Part shown: positions 55,175-64,000 of the stretch, piece by piece
Numbering within the stretch: position 1 is the first letter of the stretch
How the letters are laid out: each line of letters opens with the position of its first letter
Assembly (NCBI GenBank): GCA_022402565.1
Contig: JAKRSC010000005.1
Span: 208,060 to 272,059 of the forward strand
Origin: Hydrotalea sp.
Lineage (GTDB): Bacteria; Bacteroidota; Bacteroidia; Chitinophagales; Chitinophagaceae
Direction of reading: 5' to 3'
DNA length: 64,000 bases
The notes under the pieces: generated by a model
Told to the model about the DNA's origin: nothing
The model's database searches: none
What the model saw: the letters and a program-made list of their open reading frames with translations, nothing else
Program-made: the position numbers and the translations under genes

Positions 55175-55693
55175 GTGGGAATATCTCTATTCAATAAAAA
55201 AAGTAAACTCGTAAATGTTTGTCTCATTTGCGAAGGCGCAAAAGTAAGTGGCGACTTGGTACTTACCATACCTTGTCGTGTAGATGGCACTGTCACCGGT
55301 AGTATCACTTGTACCGATAAAGTATTAGTTGGTCCTACCGGTGTTGTTAATGGTGATATTCATGGAGCCGATGTAACTGTTCATGGAAGAGTAAATGGTC
55401 ACGTAAAAGCATCCGCAAAAGCAGATATCCAAGCCGAGGCATTTGTTGGCGGAACAGTATCATCCAATCAACTCAATATTGCTGCCTCTGCAGTAGTTGA
55501 AGGCTTACTGATAAAGGGAAGTTCTTCACCTGAGGTAAATGAAGCAGACACTGGTTTGGTTGTCAATGACCAAACACCAACTGTTTCAATACCACGTTCA
55601 GCTCCTGTTGCTCCAGAAGATTTTCAAATCGAAAAGACTGAAAACGGATATAATTCTTCAAAACAGGAGCAATACAAAGACCGCTGGTTTTAA
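55175..55693 (+). CDS. Bactofilin (polymer-forming cytoskeletal protein)
   Basis: A 172-residue protein with the DUF583 right-handed beta-helix (residues about 15-115), visible as short repeats: GDLVLTIPCRVDGTVTGSI, VLVGPTGVVNGDIHGADVTVHGRVNGHV and EAFVGGTVSSNQLNIAASAVVEGLL. The termini are flexible and the C-terminus is Pro/Ser-rich. Bactofilins form nonpolar filaments without nucleotide and often scaffold cell-wall enzymes. The start is a GTG at 55175; no ATG fits. It is 12 bases after the actin-like gene, so co-transcription is very likely. Confidence 0.92.
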   Translation: MGISLFNKKSKLVNVCLICEGAKVSGDLVLTIPCRVDGTVTGSITCTDKVLVGPTGVVNGDIHGADVTVHGRVNGHVKASAKADIQAEAFVGGTVSSNQLNIAASAVVEGLLIKGSSSPEVNEADTGLVVNDQTPTVSIPRSAPVAPEDFQIEKTENGYNSSKQEQYKDRWF

Positions 55694-55763
55694 TTAATTT
55701 TAACAGTATTTCTTCATTTTATTAATCTGGGTGAAGTAGCTTTACACGAAAGACTTCGTAGTT

Positions 55764-56147
55764 ATGGCCCAGTACGTACCAACCGATAGTGAATTAGAAA
55801 TTTTGCATGTTTTATGGGACAAAGAATGCGCATCTGTTAGGGATGTACATGAAACGCTTTCCTCACAAAAGCAGGTAAAATATACTACTACTCTCAAGCT
55901 TATGCAAATTATGCATGAAAAAGGCTTGGTTAGTTGCGATAAATCAAAGAAGATTCATTTATATAAACCTATTGCGAATATTGCAGAAACAAGGGATCAT
56001 TTTGTAAACAAAGTGACCAATCATCTCTTTAAAGGATCTAAAGCACAAATGGTTCTGCATGCACTTGGTAATCAACCTCCCTCAGAGGATGAAATAAACG
56101 CTATTCAGCAGTACCTCGATCAACTTAAAAGCAAAACTGACAAATAA
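55764..56147 (+). CDS. BlaI/MecI/CopY family transcriptional repressor
   Basis: A 127-residue winged-helix repressor. The N-terminal DNA-binding domain runs LEILHVLWDKECASVRDVHETL, then QVKYTTTLKLMQIMHEKGLVSCDKSKKI, which is typical of BlaI. The C-terminal part forms the dimerisation helices (about 75-125). It is followed three to twelve bases later by the M56 protease gene, the normal partner that cleaves such repressors. Targets are unknown; no beta-lactamase or PBP gene is nearby. Confidence 0.93.
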   Translation: MAQYVPTDSELEILHVLWDKECASVRDVHETLSSQKQVKYTTTLKLMQIMHEKGLVSCDKSKKIHLYKPIANIAETRDHFVNKVTNHLFKGSKAQMVLHALGNQPPSEDEINAIQQYLDQLKSKTDK

Positions 56148-56159
56148 AGCTTGTTCAAT

Positions 56160-57476
56160 ATGCATCATGTATTCCATTGGTTGGTCAACAGCATATTTGT
56201 ATTTGCAGTATGGTATGTAGTTGCATTAATTATTCATACTTTTCTGAGGCTTTCAGCTAGCGCAAAGTATGGTCTTATTCTTCTTATACAAATAATAGCT
56301 TGCTTTCATTGGATTGCAACCTATTTCTTCCCTTTAAAAATTTCTGGAACCAATGCAGTCAATTTAACAACTGAATGGCTTGTACCTTATAGTTTGGGAG
56401 CGTATACCTTAATTGTTGCAATTCTATTTTTTTTTGATGCCTTTCATATACGCTACATAAAGAAAACTATTTATAGTTACCACCACTACCCTAGTAAATT
56501 GAGTTTTGCAATTCAAAAAATTCAAAGCTACGCACCACTTTTTCCTGTCAATAATATTCGATTTAGTACAAAAGCGTTTCAGCCTTTTGTCATTGGCCTG
56601 TTGAAGCCAATGATAGTGCTACCAATTGCTCTTATTAACCAGCTACCAACTACTACAATTGAATGGATTTTACTGCATGAATGGATACACTTAAAACACT
56701 ACGATTTATACTTGCACCAACTCGGAAAAGTTATATGTCGTATTTTATTTTTTAATCCATTTTTCAAATCACTTAATTCATTAAGAGAACATTTAATGGA
56801 AGAGAGGTGTGATGAATGGGTTTTGCATTATAAAAATGAACCGTTCGAATACTCAAGTGCATTGTTAGAGCTTGCCAAGTTACAAGCAAATTATCCATAC
56901 CCAAGCTTCAGTTCTAAAGATACCCTTCTCAAAAGAATTCAGCGAATTAATGGAGCTAAGTGTACAATAGATAGATTCAATTGGAAGATGTTGTTAGTTA
57001 GTACGTTAGCAATTCTTTTTGCCTTGGTTATTGAACCTAAGATGACATTACCTTCTCTAACTGCAAATACAAACCTGCCAAAAAGGGAAAAAAATTCTAA
57101 CCCTACTTCGATAAAGTACACAACCGCTAAAATTTCAACTTCTCCTTCAAAACCAGTTATTAAAAATAAAAACATTGAAGTAGCTCTGCGCAATGAGTTT
57201 GAAGAACCTATAATAGGAGAAGTTTTAATCGCTGAAAATGATTTAAAAGAATCTAACTTAATTCAAGCCATTGCAGTTAAAGACACTTCTTTGGGTTGGA
57301 TAGCCCAACCTTTACTTAAAAGGGAACCTATAGAGATGGAAACTTGGATACCTATCGATTATGAGAAAATAACCATCAAACGCAAAAAGAAAGATGGCAA
57401 CTTGGAAACTTGGGAAATATTAATTCCTAAAAGTGCAGCCAAGCAAAAAATTCAAATTGAACTACCAGAAGAATAA
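56160..57476 (+). CDS. BlaR1-like M56 family membrane metalloprotease without a penicillin-sensor domain
   Basis: A membrane protease that probably cleaves the adjacent BlaI-type repressor. It has about four transmembrane helices (near 10-35, 38-60, 80-100 and 275-290). The zinc site HEWIH at 173-177 is followed by the third ligand in MEERCDEWVL. The C-terminal extracytoplasmic region (about 150 residues) is Lys/Ser-rich and has no transpeptidase-like SxxK/KTG fold as in classical BlaR1, so the inducing signal is unclear. The ATG at 56160 is preferred over an in-frame TTG at 56151; the gene is 12 bases from blaI. Confidence 0.88.
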   Translation: MHHVFHWLVNSIFVFAVWYVVALIIHTFLRLSASAKYGLILLIQIIACFHWIATYFFPLKISGTNAVNLTTEWLVPYSLGAYTLIVAILFFFDAFHIRYIKKTIYSYHHYPSKLSFAIQKIQSYAPLFPVNNIRFSTKAFQPFVIGLLKPMIVLPIALINQLPTTTIEWILLHEWIHLKHYDLYLHQLGKVICRILFFNPFFKSLNSLREHLMEERCDEWVLHYKNEPFEYSSALLELAKLQANYPYPSFSSKDTLLKRIQRINGAKCTIDRFNWKMLLVSTLAILFALVIEPKMTLPSLTANTNLPKREKNSNPTSIKYTTAKISTSPSKPVIKNKNIEVALRNEFEEPIIGEVLIAENDLKESNLIQAIAVKDTSLGWIAQPLLKREPIEMETWIPIDYEKITIKRKKKDGNLETWEILIPKSAAKQKIQIELPEE

Positions 57477-57479
57477 TAA

Positions 57480-58529
57480 TTACCAGAGAGCACGAGGACA
57501 CCAATCCCCGTATTTATTATTAAGTAAGAATCCTATAACTATTTCATGCGTGCCTCTTGTTACCGTTCCTAATCTACCTGTACTTAAATCGTAAGAATAC
57601 CCAATATTCAAATTATTACTGATATTCATCCCTGCCATAGCTGCAAATCCAGTTCGTAATCTTGCCGAACCTCCAACCCAAAAAATGTCTTGATACTGCC
57701 ATTTAAGATTCAAATCTACATCAACAGGAATTCCAGAAATATACCTCAATTGCATCGAAGGCAGAAACACAAAATCTTCGCCCATCATCATTCTATAACC
57801 CGCACTTAAAAACATGTGCGGCACTAACCTGCCACCTTGTAATGCAACTGTATTATCACTGAAAGTTAGGTTCTGCGCAACAACTTGTTGAGCTGCTAAT
57901 CCTATAAAATAGTTTTTGCTATATAACCACAATCCTGCTGAAATATCAGGACGAAATCGATTTAAAATACCAGCTCCACTCACAGCAGGATCCACATCAA
58001 TATCTCCAAAGTCTAGCTTAGCTGCATCCAACCTCATTTGACTAAAGCCTGCAGAAACTCCTGCTGACAAATTTGTTTGTGGTCCTAAGCCAATATGATA
58101 TGCATATGTAGCAGTTATTGCGGTTCGCACAAGTGGACCAGTTCGGTCATTTATAAAAGTAAATCCAATACCATGATGCGGATCAGCAGCTTCATAATTC
58201 TGCCAATAAGCAGACCCTCGAGGGTTTTGTCCCATAGGCCTACTACTTGTGGCAGTCTCTACATCATACTCACCTCTTTTAAACGGTTTATGAAATGTAA
58301 AATATGTTGTTGCTGGGGCATCATTAATACCAACCCACTGTTGTCGATGACTAAGTTTAATATCAGTATAGTTTTCTATTCCAGCCACTGCTGGATTTAT
58401 GATAAAATTATTGAGGATATACTGGGTATAATAGGGCCTTTGCTGAGAAAGTGCAGTTGAAAATATTACTACACAGAATAGCAGAAATAAATAAGACTTC
58501 TTCATTCCCAACTTCCTCAACTTTTTCAT
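57480..58529 (-). CDS. PorP/SprF family type IX secretion membrane protein
   Basis: An outer-membrane beta-barrel of the PorP/SprF family, about 350 residues. A signal peptide ends at STALS before Gln. The mature start RPYYTQYILNNFIINPAVAGIENYTDIKLSHRQQWVGINDAPATTYFT is the family signature. The ATG at 58529 overlaps the stop of the upstream CHU_C gene by one base (TGATG); a second ATG at 58505 begins the signal peptide proper. PorP/SprF paralogues usually serve the secretion or attachment of one CHU_C partner, which is the neighbouring gene. Confidence 0.93.
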   Translation of the reverse strand: MKKLRKLGMKKSYLFLLFCVVIFSTALSQQRPYYTQYILNNFIINPAVAGIENYTDIKLSHRQQWVGINDAPATTYFTFHKPFKRGEYDVETATSSRPMGQNPRGSAYWQNYEAADPHHGIGFTFINDRTGPLVRTAITATYAYHIGLGPQTNLSAGVSAGFSQMRLDAAKLDFGDIDVDPAVSGAGILNRFRPDISAGLWLYSKNYFIGLAAQQVVAQNLTFSDNTVALQGGRLVPHMFLSAGYRMMMGEDFVFLPSMQLRYISGIPVDVDLNLKWQYQDIFWVGGSARLRTGFAAMAGMNISNNLNIGYSYDLSTGRLGTVTRGTHEIVIGFLLNNKYGDWCPRALW

Positions 58530-61500
58530 CAACGTAAAATGGTTACAGATCCAGTAATGATTTTGCGACCATTTTTAGGATCAATGACATAATAATAAGT
58601 ACCAACTGGAAGTGTTTTACCATTTGAAGTGCCATCCCATGGACGAGAATAACCAACACTTGTAAACACTGTTTGTCCATAACGATTGAAAACATCAATC
58701 GTTGCACCGGGGTAACTTTCCAAATATTTAATAAGCCATACATCATGAATACCATCTCCATTAGGCGAAAATGCATTTGGTACTTCAGGAGCTTTTAATA
58801 GCTTAACAAAAATATCATCAGAAACAGTACAGCCACCAATTCCTGTTAAAAACAACTCGTAGGTAATATCATCTAATGGTTTAGTAATGGGCCTTCTAGC
58901 AGTATCAGAACTTAAATAAGTTGCTGGGGTCCATCTGTAGGCAAGGTTAGTTCCAAAGACAAAAGCGGGTATAATTGGTTTTTCACCACCTTCCAACACC
59001 ACCATATCTGAACCTAAATCTAATTTAGGATATGGGTGTACAATTACACTTTGATTTGATGTATCACTTATACAACCTTTCCCATCAATAAAATGGTACC
59101 TAACTGTAAACGTTCCGGAATCTCTAAACCTATAAACCGGATTGTTTAGGCTTGAATTACCTCCATCACCAAAATTCCAGAACCAATTTCTTGCAGGCAA
59201 AAAGGCGCTTTGCCCTTGATCAGAAAAACTCAACTCTTCGGTGTCTATACAAACTTCATTCTTATTTATAACAAACTGAGCCTTTGGCTGCGGATAAATG
59301 GTATTAAATATTTGAGTTAAAGAATCAATACATCCATCTTTTGAAGTGACTCTCAATGTAACATTAACAGGACCTACAGCAGTGTATCTATGCGTTGGAC
59401 TTGGAAGAGTGGATACAGCATTGGAATTGTTAGGATCACCAAAATTCCATCTATATTGAAAAAGGGCATCAGAATTGTCTGGTATTGTTGAAGTGTTTGT
59501 AAATGTAGCTCTTCCATCTGGCAGACAAATGTCTCCTGGCAAATTGAAACCTACTCTTGGCAATAAGTCAATTCTAATATTCTGAACAACTGCTGGACTT
59601 ACACAACCACTATCTGAAGTTACGCGCAAGCTTACTGGGTATGTACCTGCTGTAGTAAAAGTTTTCAAGAATGTGGCTCCACTATTTCTTGATTGGGTAG
59701 TTGCGTCTCCAAAATTCCAATTCCATTGCACAAGATTACTGAAGTTTGCAACACTACTATCAGAAAATGACAAAGCATTTTGTTCGCAGCGAATGGTTTC
59801 TAATATTGCAAATTTTGCTGAAGGTGAAGGCCACACTGTTATAGGCTGTGTAATTGAATCTACACAAAACGAATTTGCTGTGTATTTATACTGAATTGTA
59901 TGGGTTCCTACTCCAGCGGTATTAGGATTAAATATTCCTGCTGCATTAACTCCTCTCCCAGAAAAAGAAAAGCTACCAGGTACAGCACCAATTTCTCTTG
60001 CTTGACTGATTGTTCTTGGAGTAGCATCAAAACAAATTCCTGGATTAACTTCGTACACCAATTGTGGAGCCTTTTTTACTGTCACAACCTGTTCAATACT
60101 ATCTTGACAAACTGCTGCATTTCCCGAATAAGCAACCAATCGTACAGTATAATTTTGAGTAAGTGCAGATTGAGGCGGATAGCGGTGGTTATACAATTTA
60201 TTTTCTGAGGGCGATAAATCATTCAATCTTTGAGCAATGTTATTTATCCTATCCCATACAATATCTATTCTAGTAACTCCTCCAAAATCAACTTGTGAAG
60301 TATTGCGAATAACCACATCAGTGTTGGTACATAAAGTATCTTTTGCTAGTACAACAAAACTCGCTTTGGGCCTTGATCCATTAACAACAAAATCACCTTC
60401 AGCTTTAGCAACACAACCAAATTTACTTGTAAGCTCTAGAGATGTTCTATAAATTCCTGTACTAGTATACCTTACCCTAGGTGCTCGATCTGTAGAAGTT
60501 AATATGTTAGGCGCAGGATTTAAATTATTTATATTAAAATTCCATCGATACTTAAATTCAGATTCTGTGCCATCTTCAATTCGACTGGTATCAGTAAAAA
60601 CCGCTTCCGCATCTGCCAAACAAAAACCAGGCAATACCAATCCAATCACCGGTAATGGACGAACAAATAAATTTTTAGTCAATGTATCGCTCACACATCC
60701 TGTAGTTGATTGTAAAACAAGTTGAATAGGAATTGTTCCAGTTGCAGTGTATCTATTTTTTACAGAACTATTATTTGTGTTCGTAATTGTAGTAACAGAG
60801 TCTAAGCGCCATGTCCACTTTTCAATTGTACCAGATGCAATGGAAGAGCCATCAACAAAAGTGAACTCATTGCCCACGCAAGTGGTGTCTGGAATAGTAA
60901 AGTTTGCAACAGGTTTACTCGATACAATTATTGATTTTGTGGTATCAGTAAAACAACCAACATCATTAATTGCTCTCAATTTAATGTTGTAAGTACCTGC
61001 ACTACTAAATTGAGTTTGAGTATTTTTGGTGGATGCAGATAGGCCATTGCCAAAGTCCCAAGTCCAACTATTTATAGCACGTCCATTTCCATTTGAAGAA
61101 TCTGTTAGAGCTACAGCACTATTTATACAACCATTTGTTTCTATGCCAAAGTTTGATAATGGTTTTGGAACTATTGTAATATTATCGATTATTTCTTGTT
61201 CATTAGTCGTTGAGCATCCATCGTCTGTGGGGGTATTGGTAGTCGTTAAAATTTTAACTCTTGCATTGCCTGCTTGAGTGAAAACATAGTCAACTGGTAT
61301 CCTAAATAAATAAAATTTTCGATTATTTTGAATGAAACTATCCGCAGGACTTGGAGCATTATCGATGTAATTAGTTGAAGGATTAATTCCCGCAATTCCA
61401 GTCCAATCAATTTCTAACTTCTTTGGTATATAAGAAAGAGTCAAATTCAATTTAAAAACGTTGTTTACACAGGTTATGGTATTTGTTGCAGAGCCTGTTG

Positions 61501-62932
61501 TAAATGGATTCAAAACACTAATTGGCCTTTCTAAATTCAAAACGTTCGTACCTGCATTGTAGCCATACGATTCAACATTCCCCATACCATATGCTAATGC
61601 TATAAATCCATCATCGGCTCTAATATTATGTATTGGATTGGTTAAAGTAGAATTTGTAATATCTTCTTGAATATAAGAATAATCAGTACCTCCTATTTGT
61701 CTCCAATTCCCCTGAGGAGGTGCACCATTAATTCTAAGTGAACTAATTGATGCCGTTTTCATGATTACATTAATGTAGTGTACTATAATATTGGTGTTGG
61801 GGGGCGTTAAATCTCTTCTAGCTGCTACAACAGTAACATTATTGATAGTTTGTTCGATTGGATTTAAAAGTATGATTTCTGGATCTCCTGGGAAAGGACA
61901 TGCTGGCTGATTTCCATTACCACAATTTGCTGGGTTTCGAGTATCACAGGTTTGTGAAATCATATATTGTGCCACACTAATGGGTGCGTTAGATGTAATC
62001 ACCAATGGACCACTCGAAGCAACCTCATAGTATGAATTTGCTCTTAGTAAAGTCTTTGGAATTACATTCCCATCAATTTTTACCTCAGTATCAACATCAC
62101 GTACCATTATTCTAAACTTATCACCGAATCTTCCTGCAAATGGAACTGTTATATAATTTCTACCCCAAGCAACAGAAGGAAATAATTGCTGAAATAAATT
62201 ATCTCCACCACTAGCATTGTTACAATCAAAAGATGCCCAAGTACTTCCTGAAAAAACTGCTATAGGTTTGCATGGGTTATTAGTAGTAGCTAATGAACGA
62301 ACCCTACTTCCAGTTAAATCACTGAAGGACTGAACTTGATATACATCCCCCTTATTCAAAGTAATTGTGTAAGGTTGATTGGCGGGTCTACCCGGACTTC
62401 CAATAGCGTTTTGTTTAAGGGTTAGTTCTACAACTGTTTGATCCTCTACACCAACAACAGTAATTTGACTTCTAGCTGTTTGTTGAGCATTGTTGACCTG
62501 GGTATAAGCCATGGCATAATAATCTCTCCCCAATACATTGGTAGGTAATACTAGTGTAGAACCAGAACGTGCAGCGTTTAACACATGCGAATAAACAACA
62601 ATGGGATTATCAGAAACAACCTGAATGCCTTTTCCTACATTAGTCCCATCAGATTGAGCATTATAAATGGAATTGGTTGCAGGTGTAATTTGAACTGTCG
62701 TTGCTTGATTTGCAACTACCGTAAAAGGAATTACCGGGCCATTTGTACCCAATCTTACTTCTCCTGATGCTGCCACATCTGAGGAAATATACAATGCCAT
62801 TCTTGAAGTTAGAGCATCTATATGTCCTGGATAGGGTATCCAAAACTCCCTCCCTTTGTTTGAAAAGTCTTGTGCAATAATAGGCTGAAAAAACAGCAGC
62901 AACATAGCTATAAAGGGGGCAATAGATCTCAT
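58529..62932 (-). CDS. IgGFc-binding-like and multi-PKD surface protein with CHU_C (type B) sorting domain
   Basis: A cell-surface protein of 1467 residues secreted by the type IX system. The ATG at 62932 starts a signal peptide ending PIIA before Gln. An IgGFc-binding-like domain (residues about 20-380, with GREFWIPYPGHID, PIVVYSHVLN and KPIAVFSGSTWASFDCNN) is followed by about seven PKD-type Cys-paired domains with WDFGNG, WNFGDAT or WNFGDG cores. The C-terminus has the CHU_C sequence (PNAFSPNGDGIHDVWLIKYL, then DVFNRYGQTVFTS and GTYYYVI). Its 3' end couples to the PorP-like gene. It may be an adhesin; the partner is unknown. Confidence 0.9.
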   Translation of the reverse strand: MRSIAPFIAMLLLFFQPIIAQDFSNKGREFWIPYPGHIDALTSRMALYISSDVAASGEVRLGTNGPVIPFTVVANQATTVQITPATNSIYNAQSDGTNVGKGIQVVSDNPIVVYSHVLNAARSGSTLVLPTNVLGRDYYAMAYTQVNNAQQTARSQITVVGVEDQTVVELTLKQNAIGSPGRPANQPYTITLNKGDVYQVQSFSDLTGSRVRSLATTNNPCKPIAVFSGSTWASFDCNNASGGDNLFQQLFPSVAWGRNYITVPFAGRFGDKFRIMVRDVDTEVKIDGNVIPKTLLRANSYYEVASSGPLVITSNAPISVAQYMISQTCDTRNPANCGNGNQPACPFPGDPEIILLNPIEQTINNVTVVAARRDLTPPNTNIIVHYINVIMKTASISSLRINGAPPQGNWRQIGGTDYSYIQEDITNSTLTNPIHNIRADDGFIALAYGMGNVESYGYNAGTNVLNLERPISVLNPFTTGSATNTITCVNNVFKLNLTLSYIPKKLEIDWTGIAGINPSTNYIDNAPSPADSFIQNNRKFYLFRIPVDYVFTQAGNARVKILTTTNTPTDDGCSTTNEQEIIDNITIVPKPLSNFGIETNGCINSAVALTDSSNGNGRAINSWTWDFGNGLSASTKNTQTQFSSAGTYNIKLRAINDVGCFTDTTKSIIVSSKPVANFTIPDTTCVGNEFTFVDGSSIASGTIEKWTWRLDSVTTITNTNNSSVKNRYTATGTIPIQLVLQSTTGCVSDTLTKNLFVRPLPVIGLVLPGFCLADAEAVFTDTSRIEDGTESEFKYRWNFNINNLNPAPNILTSTDRAPRVRYTSTGIYRTSLELTSKFGCVAKAEGDFVVNGSRPKASFVVLAKDTLCTNTDVVIRNTSQVDFGGVTRIDIVWDRINNIAQRLNDLSPSENKLYNHRYPPQSALTQNYTVRLVAYSGNAAVCQDSIEQVVTVKKAPQLVYEVNPGICFDATPRTISQAREIGAVPGSFSFSGRGVNAAGIFNPNTAGVGTHTIQYKYTANSFCVDSITQPITVWPSPSAKFAILETIRCEQNALSFSDSSVANFSNLVQWNWNFGDATTQSRNSGATFLKTFTTAGTYPVSLRVTSDSGCVSPAVVQNIRIDLLPRVGFNLPGDICLPDGRATFTNTSTIPDNSDALFQYRWNFGDPNNSNAVSTLPSPTHRYTAVGPVNVTLRVTSKDGCIDSLTQIFNTIYPQPKAQFVINKNEVCIDTEELSFSDQGQSAFLPARNWFWNFGDGGNSSLNNPVYRFRDSGTFTVRYHFIDGKGCISDTSNQSVIVHPYPKLDLGSDMVVLEGGEKPIIPAFVFGTNLAYRWTPATYLSSDTARRPITKPLDDITYELFLTGIGGCTVSDDIFVKLLKAPEVPNAFSPNGDGIHDVWLIKYLESYPGATIDVFNRYGQTVFTSVGYSRPWDGTSNGKTLPVGTYYYVIDPKNGRKIITGSVTILR

Positions 62933-62975
62933 GCAGTAGTCCTTACTTTCGTCTTTCTTAGATTGCAATATACCA

Positions 62976-63575
62976 CTAAGGTTTAATGAAACCTTCATTT
63001 GTAGATAAGCGGCGTAAATATTTTATCGTAGTAGGCCCCATACAAAATAAAAGATCTAAAAAATCAGCATTTTCTTGAAATCCATACCTATCTGTAAAAA
63101 GCTGTGGGTAAGACGAAATAGCTACTTTTCTTGTTAAATTCTTTGTTTCAGAAGTCTCTTCATTCCAACCTAGCTGAAGTGAACACTTTAATAATTTGGA
63201 GGCGATATTCCAACTCTCAAACTGCCATTGCCATAAAAACTCGAACGAATGCTCGTATAATCCAAGCACCGCAGGAGCGTAATAATCAAAAAATGGGGCT
63301 TTTCTATAACACGATTCAATTGTTCTTGTATGTTTTCTCCTCCAATCATCCTCCGTATATGCCACTTTGATATCTTTTAGCAATCCACTTTGATCTCGCC
63401 CACCTAACAGGGGAATACTGAGTGCAATTGCACCTTGCCCCCCTAAAACAACCGTTCTATTTAGGTGCAAACGCTTATTATAAGTTGCAGCTAATGAAAC
63501 AATGGCTTGGTTATCTTGAGCTGCTAACGCCCACTGTGATATAGTTCCCCAAAATGATAAGTACATATTTGGCAT
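62976..63575 (-). CDS. WbqC family protein
   Basis: A 199-residue cytoplasmic protein of the WbqC family. The family pattern is seen in TISQWALAAQDNQAIVSLAATYNKR, GGQGAIALSIPLLGG and WRRKHTRTIESCYRKAPFFDYYAP, followed by LLKCSLQLGWNEETSETKN and a YPQLFTDRYGFQENADFLDLLFCMGP end. Relatives in some species lie in sugar or O-antigen gene clusters, but no enzymatic step is assigned here. An in-frame ATG at codon 4 is an alternative start. It precedes the CHU_C gene on the same strand, 43 bases from it. Confidence 0.82.
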   Translation of the reverse strand: MPNMYLSFWGTISQWALAAQDNQAIVSLAATYNKRLHLNRTVVLGGQGAIALSIPLLGGRDQSGLLKDIKVAYTEDDWRRKHTRTIESCYRKAPFFDYYAPAVLGLYEHSFEFLWQWQFESWNIASKLLKCSLQLGWNEETSETKNLTRKVAISSYPQLFTDRYGFQENADFLDLLFCMGPTTIKYLRRLSTNEGFIKP

Positions 63576-63672
63576 GCTGCAATTTGCAAAATCATTGTTG
63601 AGATTCCATCAGTTCTTTGAAATTAACACATGTAATCACCCAAATTATGCCGGCTATATGTAACTTACCGCC

Positions 63673-64000
63673 ATGAAATATGTCATTTGGTTTTTCTTCA
63701 TCACAATAGCAACTATTTCTTGCAAATCGCCTCAATCGTTTGAATACAAAGGAGTACAAAACCTACGTCTTGAAAAAGCAGGCTTTCAACAATCTGTATT
63801 GAGTCTCGACATTAACTATTATAATCCAAATAATTTTGGAGTGCAACTAAAGCAAGTAGATTGTGATGTGTTTATCAACAACCAGTACCTTGGAAAATAT
63901 AAACTTGATACCAATTTGTATATCCCCAAAAAAGCACCGTTTTCTTTACCTTCAAAGATGCATGTTGATATGAAAGGAATTTGGAAGAACGCTTTTACAG
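63673..64000 (+). CDS. LEA type 2/WHy domain lipoprotein (3' end beyond the window)
   Basis: The gene begins with ATG at 63673 and runs off the right edge after about 109 codons. A lipoprotein signal peptide (MKYVIWFFFITIATISC, Cys17) leads into a beta-sandwich domain: VLSLDINYYNPNNFGVQLKQ, then VDCDVFINNQYLG and PFSLPSKMHVD. The YYNPNNFGV strand is the hallmark of LEA_2/WHy proteins, often linked to desiccation or envelope stress. The function is not established. Confidence 0.75.
   Translation, partial: MKYVIWFFFITIATISCKSPQSFEYKGVQNLRLEKAGFQQSVLSLDINYYNPNNFGVQLKQVDCDVFINNQYLGKYKLDTNLYIPKKAPFSLPSKMHVDMKGIWKNAFT

Noticed and set aside
58529..62998. Repeated PKD-type sequences as a DNA repeat array or CRISPR
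   Set aside because: The repetition is at protein level within one long frame; the bases are diverged and spacers are not regular.

Overview
This window is chromosomal DNA of a low-GC member of the Bacteroidota, most likely the Chitinophagales/Chitinophagaceae. The evidence is a SusC/SusD polysaccharide locus, the type IX secretion translocon gene sprA next to ruvA, a PorP/SprF paralogue paired with a CHU_C (type B) sorted PKD protein, Bacteroidota-type promoters (TTG then TAnnTTTG) and secretory signal peptides that almost all leave Gln at +1. The lineage below phylum is inferred. I saw no transposase, phage gene, CRISPR array or rRNA. No stretch longer than 300 bases lacks a gene; the largest gaps (about 140 to 210 bases) hold promoters, terminators or the single tRNA.

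Layout. Positions 1-4.7 kb hold topoisomerase IV (parE, a DUF1835 gene, parC; parC runs off the left edge). Positions 4.8-14.8 kb hold a YkgJ-type cysteine-cluster protein, a PafA-like alkaline phosphatase, an alpha-oxoamine synthase, NADP-isocitrate dehydrogenase, a ZIP transporter/DtxR regulator operon with an operator-like box, an unknown lipoprotein, a short glycogen-phosphorylase-like protein lacking the usual PLP lysine, and ubiX. Positions 14.8-28.1 kb hold tRNA-Arg(TCT), a sterol-desaturase-family hydroxylase, ung, plsC, an RlmI-like methyltransferase, a META lipoprotein, the 2430-residue SprA, ruvA and fabH. Positions 28.2-40.4 kb are a polysaccharide utilisation locus (susC, susD, a PKD lipoprotein, GH16, GH3) divergent from a membrane-spanning propeller/Y_Y_Y/LuxR regulator; GH16 plus GH3 suggests a beta-glucan such as laminarin. 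Positions 40.4-54 kb are mostly housekeeping: rmuC, a sirtuin without zinc cysteines, an EVE protein, a DAO-type oxidoreductase, ychF, an SpmA-SpmB fusion, glutaminyl cyclase, an esterase, lolA, ftsK, a DUF985 cupin and mscS. Positions 54.1-57.5 kb hold an actin-like protein, a bactofilin, a BlaI-type repressor and an M56 metalloprotease. Positions 57.5-64 kb hold a PorP/SprF protein, a 1467-residue IgGFc-binding-like/PKD/CHU_C protein, a WbqC protein and the start of a LEA-type lipoprotein.

The most unusual item is the actin-like protein at 54131-55162. Its phosphate-2 and adenosine motifs are in the normal order, but the phosphate-1 motif expected at the N-terminus lies at the extreme C-terminus, which suggests a circularly permuted actin fold. 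It sits 12 bases upstream of a bactofilin, so the two may form a cytoskeletal module. Two adjoining palindromes built from the half-site TTGTAG lie in its promoter region. Other points worth following are three direct repeats in the divergent promoter of the polysaccharide locus, the missing lysine in the phosphorylase-like protein, and the DtxR-like box over the dtxR promoter.
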